Positions 32,197 through 33,433 of a stretch of DNA of 33,433 bases are shown one piece after another (the stretch's first letter is position 1; each line of letters starts with the position of its first letter). A program made the translations under genes and the position numbers. Source of the stretch: Ruthenibacterium sp. (GTDB taxonomy: Bacteria > Bacillota > Clostridia > Oscillospirales > Ruminococcaceae); NCBI GenBank assembly GCA_020025255.1, contig JAHHSK010000015.1, positions 1 through 33,433 on the forward strand, given 5' to 3'. The notes under the pieces were generated by a model. It did not search any database and was not told the DNA's origin. It saw nothing but the letters and a program-made list of their open reading frames with translations.

Positions 32197-32318
32197 ACCT
32201 TTTTCCCTCTTGTTTTTCTTTTTTCTATCATAGCACATTTTTCGGCATTTTTCTTGGTGTCATAGATTTTTAACATTTTTTAAGCAGAATAATGTTATAA
32301 TTTTTTATATCAATTACT

Positions 32319-32333
32319 ATGATTTACAATCAT
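32319..32333. promoter_or_regulatory. Palindromes in the lipid kinase promoter region
   Basis: ATGATT-TAC-AATCAT (32319-32333) is a perfect inverted repeat. A second one, TAACATT/AATGTTA (32271-32277, 32291-32297), overlaps a TATAAT box at 32296-32301 that has no good -35. Possible operators in the divergent AT-rich region. Confidence 0.3.
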
Positions 32334-32355
32334 ATTTTTATGGAACAGGTTATTT

Positions 32356-33246
32356 ATGGAACAAAAAAAGCTTTTATTGATTTATAACCCCGCTGCCGGC
32401 CGCGGGCGGGTGACGCGCTGCCTTTCTGCTATCCTTCAGAAATTCTGCGCTGCCGGATACGAAACAACTGTTTACCCGCTTATCAGCGGACTGCACGCCG
32501 AAAGCATTCTGAAAGACACTGCCCAACAGGATTATGACCTTGTTGTATGCTGCGGCGGCGATGGCACTCTTCACCACACGCTCAACGGACTTATGAAAAT
32601 GTCAAAACGTCCGCATCTGGGCTATATCCCCTGCGGCAGCACCAATGACTTTGCCGCGTCACTCAATCTTCCGCGTGATCCGGAAAGTGCTTGTGATGCT
32701 ATTGTAAACGGCAATCCGAAGCCCTTGGATATCGGCAATTTTTCGGGCGAATACTTTTGCTATGTTGCTGCCTTCGGTGCATTTGCGGCGGTTTCCTACG
32801 AAACACCGCAAAATGTAAAAAATGCCGTTGGGCACCTTGCTTATATCATCGAGGGGATCAAGCAGCTTCCTTTCGGGCAGAAATTTCCGGCTCGCATTGA
32901 GGTGGACGGGGTCATTTATGAGGAAGACTTCCTGTTCTGTTCCATTTCCAATTCCACATATATCGGCGGCTTTGCGTTGGATAAATGCGTTGATGCCGAT
33001 CTGCATGATGGCAAATTTGAAGTGCTGCTCATCCGCGCACCGGAAAGCATCGTTGAGGGCAACAATATCATCGCCCATTTGCTGGCACATGATTTCAATA
33101 ACGAATACATTCATCTGCTGCATGCCGATACGGTGAACGTTCATTCAGCAGAACCTCTTGCCTGGACATTGGATGGCGAATTCGGCGGCAGCGTGTGTGA
33201 CGCCGCTATTTCGGTAAGCAGCGGTGCCGTAAATATCATTCTTTGA
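32356..33246 (+). CDS. Diacylglycerol kinase family lipid kinase (YegS/DgkB type)
   Basis: ATP-dependent lipid kinase, 296 residues. The nucleotide site is marked by LLLIYNPAAGRG at the N terminus, CCGGDGT (GGDGT 67-71) and IPCGSTNDFAASL. The C-terminal beta-rich domain contains FCSISNSTYIGG and WTLDGEFGG. Members phosphorylate diacylglycerol (DgkB) or related lipids in the membrane. The likely role is recycling diacylglycerol released during lipoteichoic acid or lipoprotein synthesis, but the substrate cannot be read from sequence. The ribosome binding site is weak (ACAGG, 6 bases before the ATG). Upstream DNA is very AT-rich. A terminator follows at 33295. Confidence 0.9.
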   Translation: MEQKKLLLIYNPAAGRGRVTRCLSAILQKFCAAGYETTVYPLISGLHAESILKDTAQQDYDLVVCCGGDGTLHHTLNGLMKMSKRPHLGYIPCGSTNDFAASLNLPRDPESACDAIVNGNPKPLDIGNFSGEYFCYVAAFGAFAAVSYETPQNVKNAVGHLAYIIEGIKQLPFGQKFPARIEVDGVIYEEDFLFCSISNSTYIGGFALDKCVDADLHDGKFEVLLIRAPESIVEGNNIIAHLLAHDFNNEYIHLLHADTVNVHSAEPLAWTLDGEFGGSVCDAAISVSSGAVNIIL

Positions 33247-33294
33247 AGCATCCCACCCCGCTTACAGTGGTTGGAACATCCGAATACTTTATAC

Positions 33295-33343
33295 AAAAAA
33301 GGCCCTGTTTTGCGCACTGCGCACACAAAACAGGGCCTTTTTT
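33295..33343 (+). terminator. intrinsic terminator of the lipid kinase gene
   Basis: A perfect 18-bp stem (33295-33312 with 33326-33343) ends in six T on both strands, so it can act in either direction. Confidence 0.88.
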
Positions 33344-33353
33344 CTGTCAGGGT

Positions 33354-33388
33354 GTTCTCATTCCCGGTACATGCCCGGGAATGAGAAC
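33354..33388. terminator. Second hairpin at the window edge
   Basis: GTTCTCATTCCCGG (33354-33367) pairs perfectly with CCGGGAATGAGAAC (33375-33388) around TACATGC, followed by a T-rich plus strand. It may be a backup terminator or belong to a gene beyond the window. Confidence 0.5.
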
Positions 33389-33433
33389 GTATTTTATTTT
33401 CTCCCTTTTTCCGAATTGGGGTTTATCTACAAG

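Overview
The window looks like an ordinary chromosomal stretch of a Gram-positive Clostridia-type (Firmicutes) bacterium with intermediate GC, most plausibly Oscillospiraceae/Ruminococcaceae-like. The evidence is strong AGGAGG-type ribosome binding sites, sigma-A promoters with 17-bp spacers, a perfect CIRCE (HrcA) operator, Mini-RNase III, the YmfF/YmfH M16 pair, the rplU-rpmA-obg cluster, and a promoter matching the forespore sigma-G consensus, which suggests a spore former. The genus is inference. I see no insertion sequence, prophage, CRISPR array, rRNA or tRNA.

Layout. 1-0.9 kb: an 8-oxoguanine DNA glycosylase (+), convergent with what follows. 0.9-3.5 kb (-): yebC, then a membrane PASTA protein whose kinase domain has lost its catalytic residues. 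3.7 kb (+): a 49-residue basic protein with a sigma-G-like promoter. 3.9-6.5 kb (-): rplU-rpmA with its own promoter, leader and terminator, then obg and mrnC. 6.5-12.1 kb (-): a run of vanY-like peptidase, ymfF, ymfH, lgt and folD. 12.2-16.2 kb (-): an aspartate-family amino-acid operon (ACT-domain UPF0735 protein, hom, thrB, lysC) with promoter and terminator. 16.4-18.8 kb (-): a class A penicillin-binding protein.

19.1-22.3 kb (+): a three-gene operon of an FkbH-like HAD enzyme, an acyl carrier protein and a double-GNAT-like protein, with its own promoter and terminator and no glycosyltransferases or polyketide synthase nearby. This is the best candidate for an undescribed small pathway: loading a glyceryl-type unit on the carrier protein and passing it to an unknown acceptor. 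22.5-26.2 kb (-): an R-type lectin without a signal peptide and with a repetitive, H1-like basic tail, then a second VanY-like peptidase carrying a roughly 600-residue cytoplasmic disordered tail with repeated motifs. 26.4-28.4 kb (+): htpG under CIRCE control. 28.6-31.1 kb (-): a membrane-linked XRE regulator and an IMP dehydrogenase, the latter preceded by a strong promoter and hairpin that could encode a leader or small RNA. 31.4-33.2 kb: an acyl-ACP thioesterase (-) divergent from a diacylglycerol-kinase-family lipid kinase (+), followed by two hairpins at the right edge.

Together the genes are housekeeping (repair, ribosome assembly, one-carbon and amino-acid metabolism, purine synthesis, envelope biogenesis) with several accessory proteins of unusual architecture. 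Start codons were chosen by ribosome binding sites. Several differ from the longest open frame, and this is stated in each entry.
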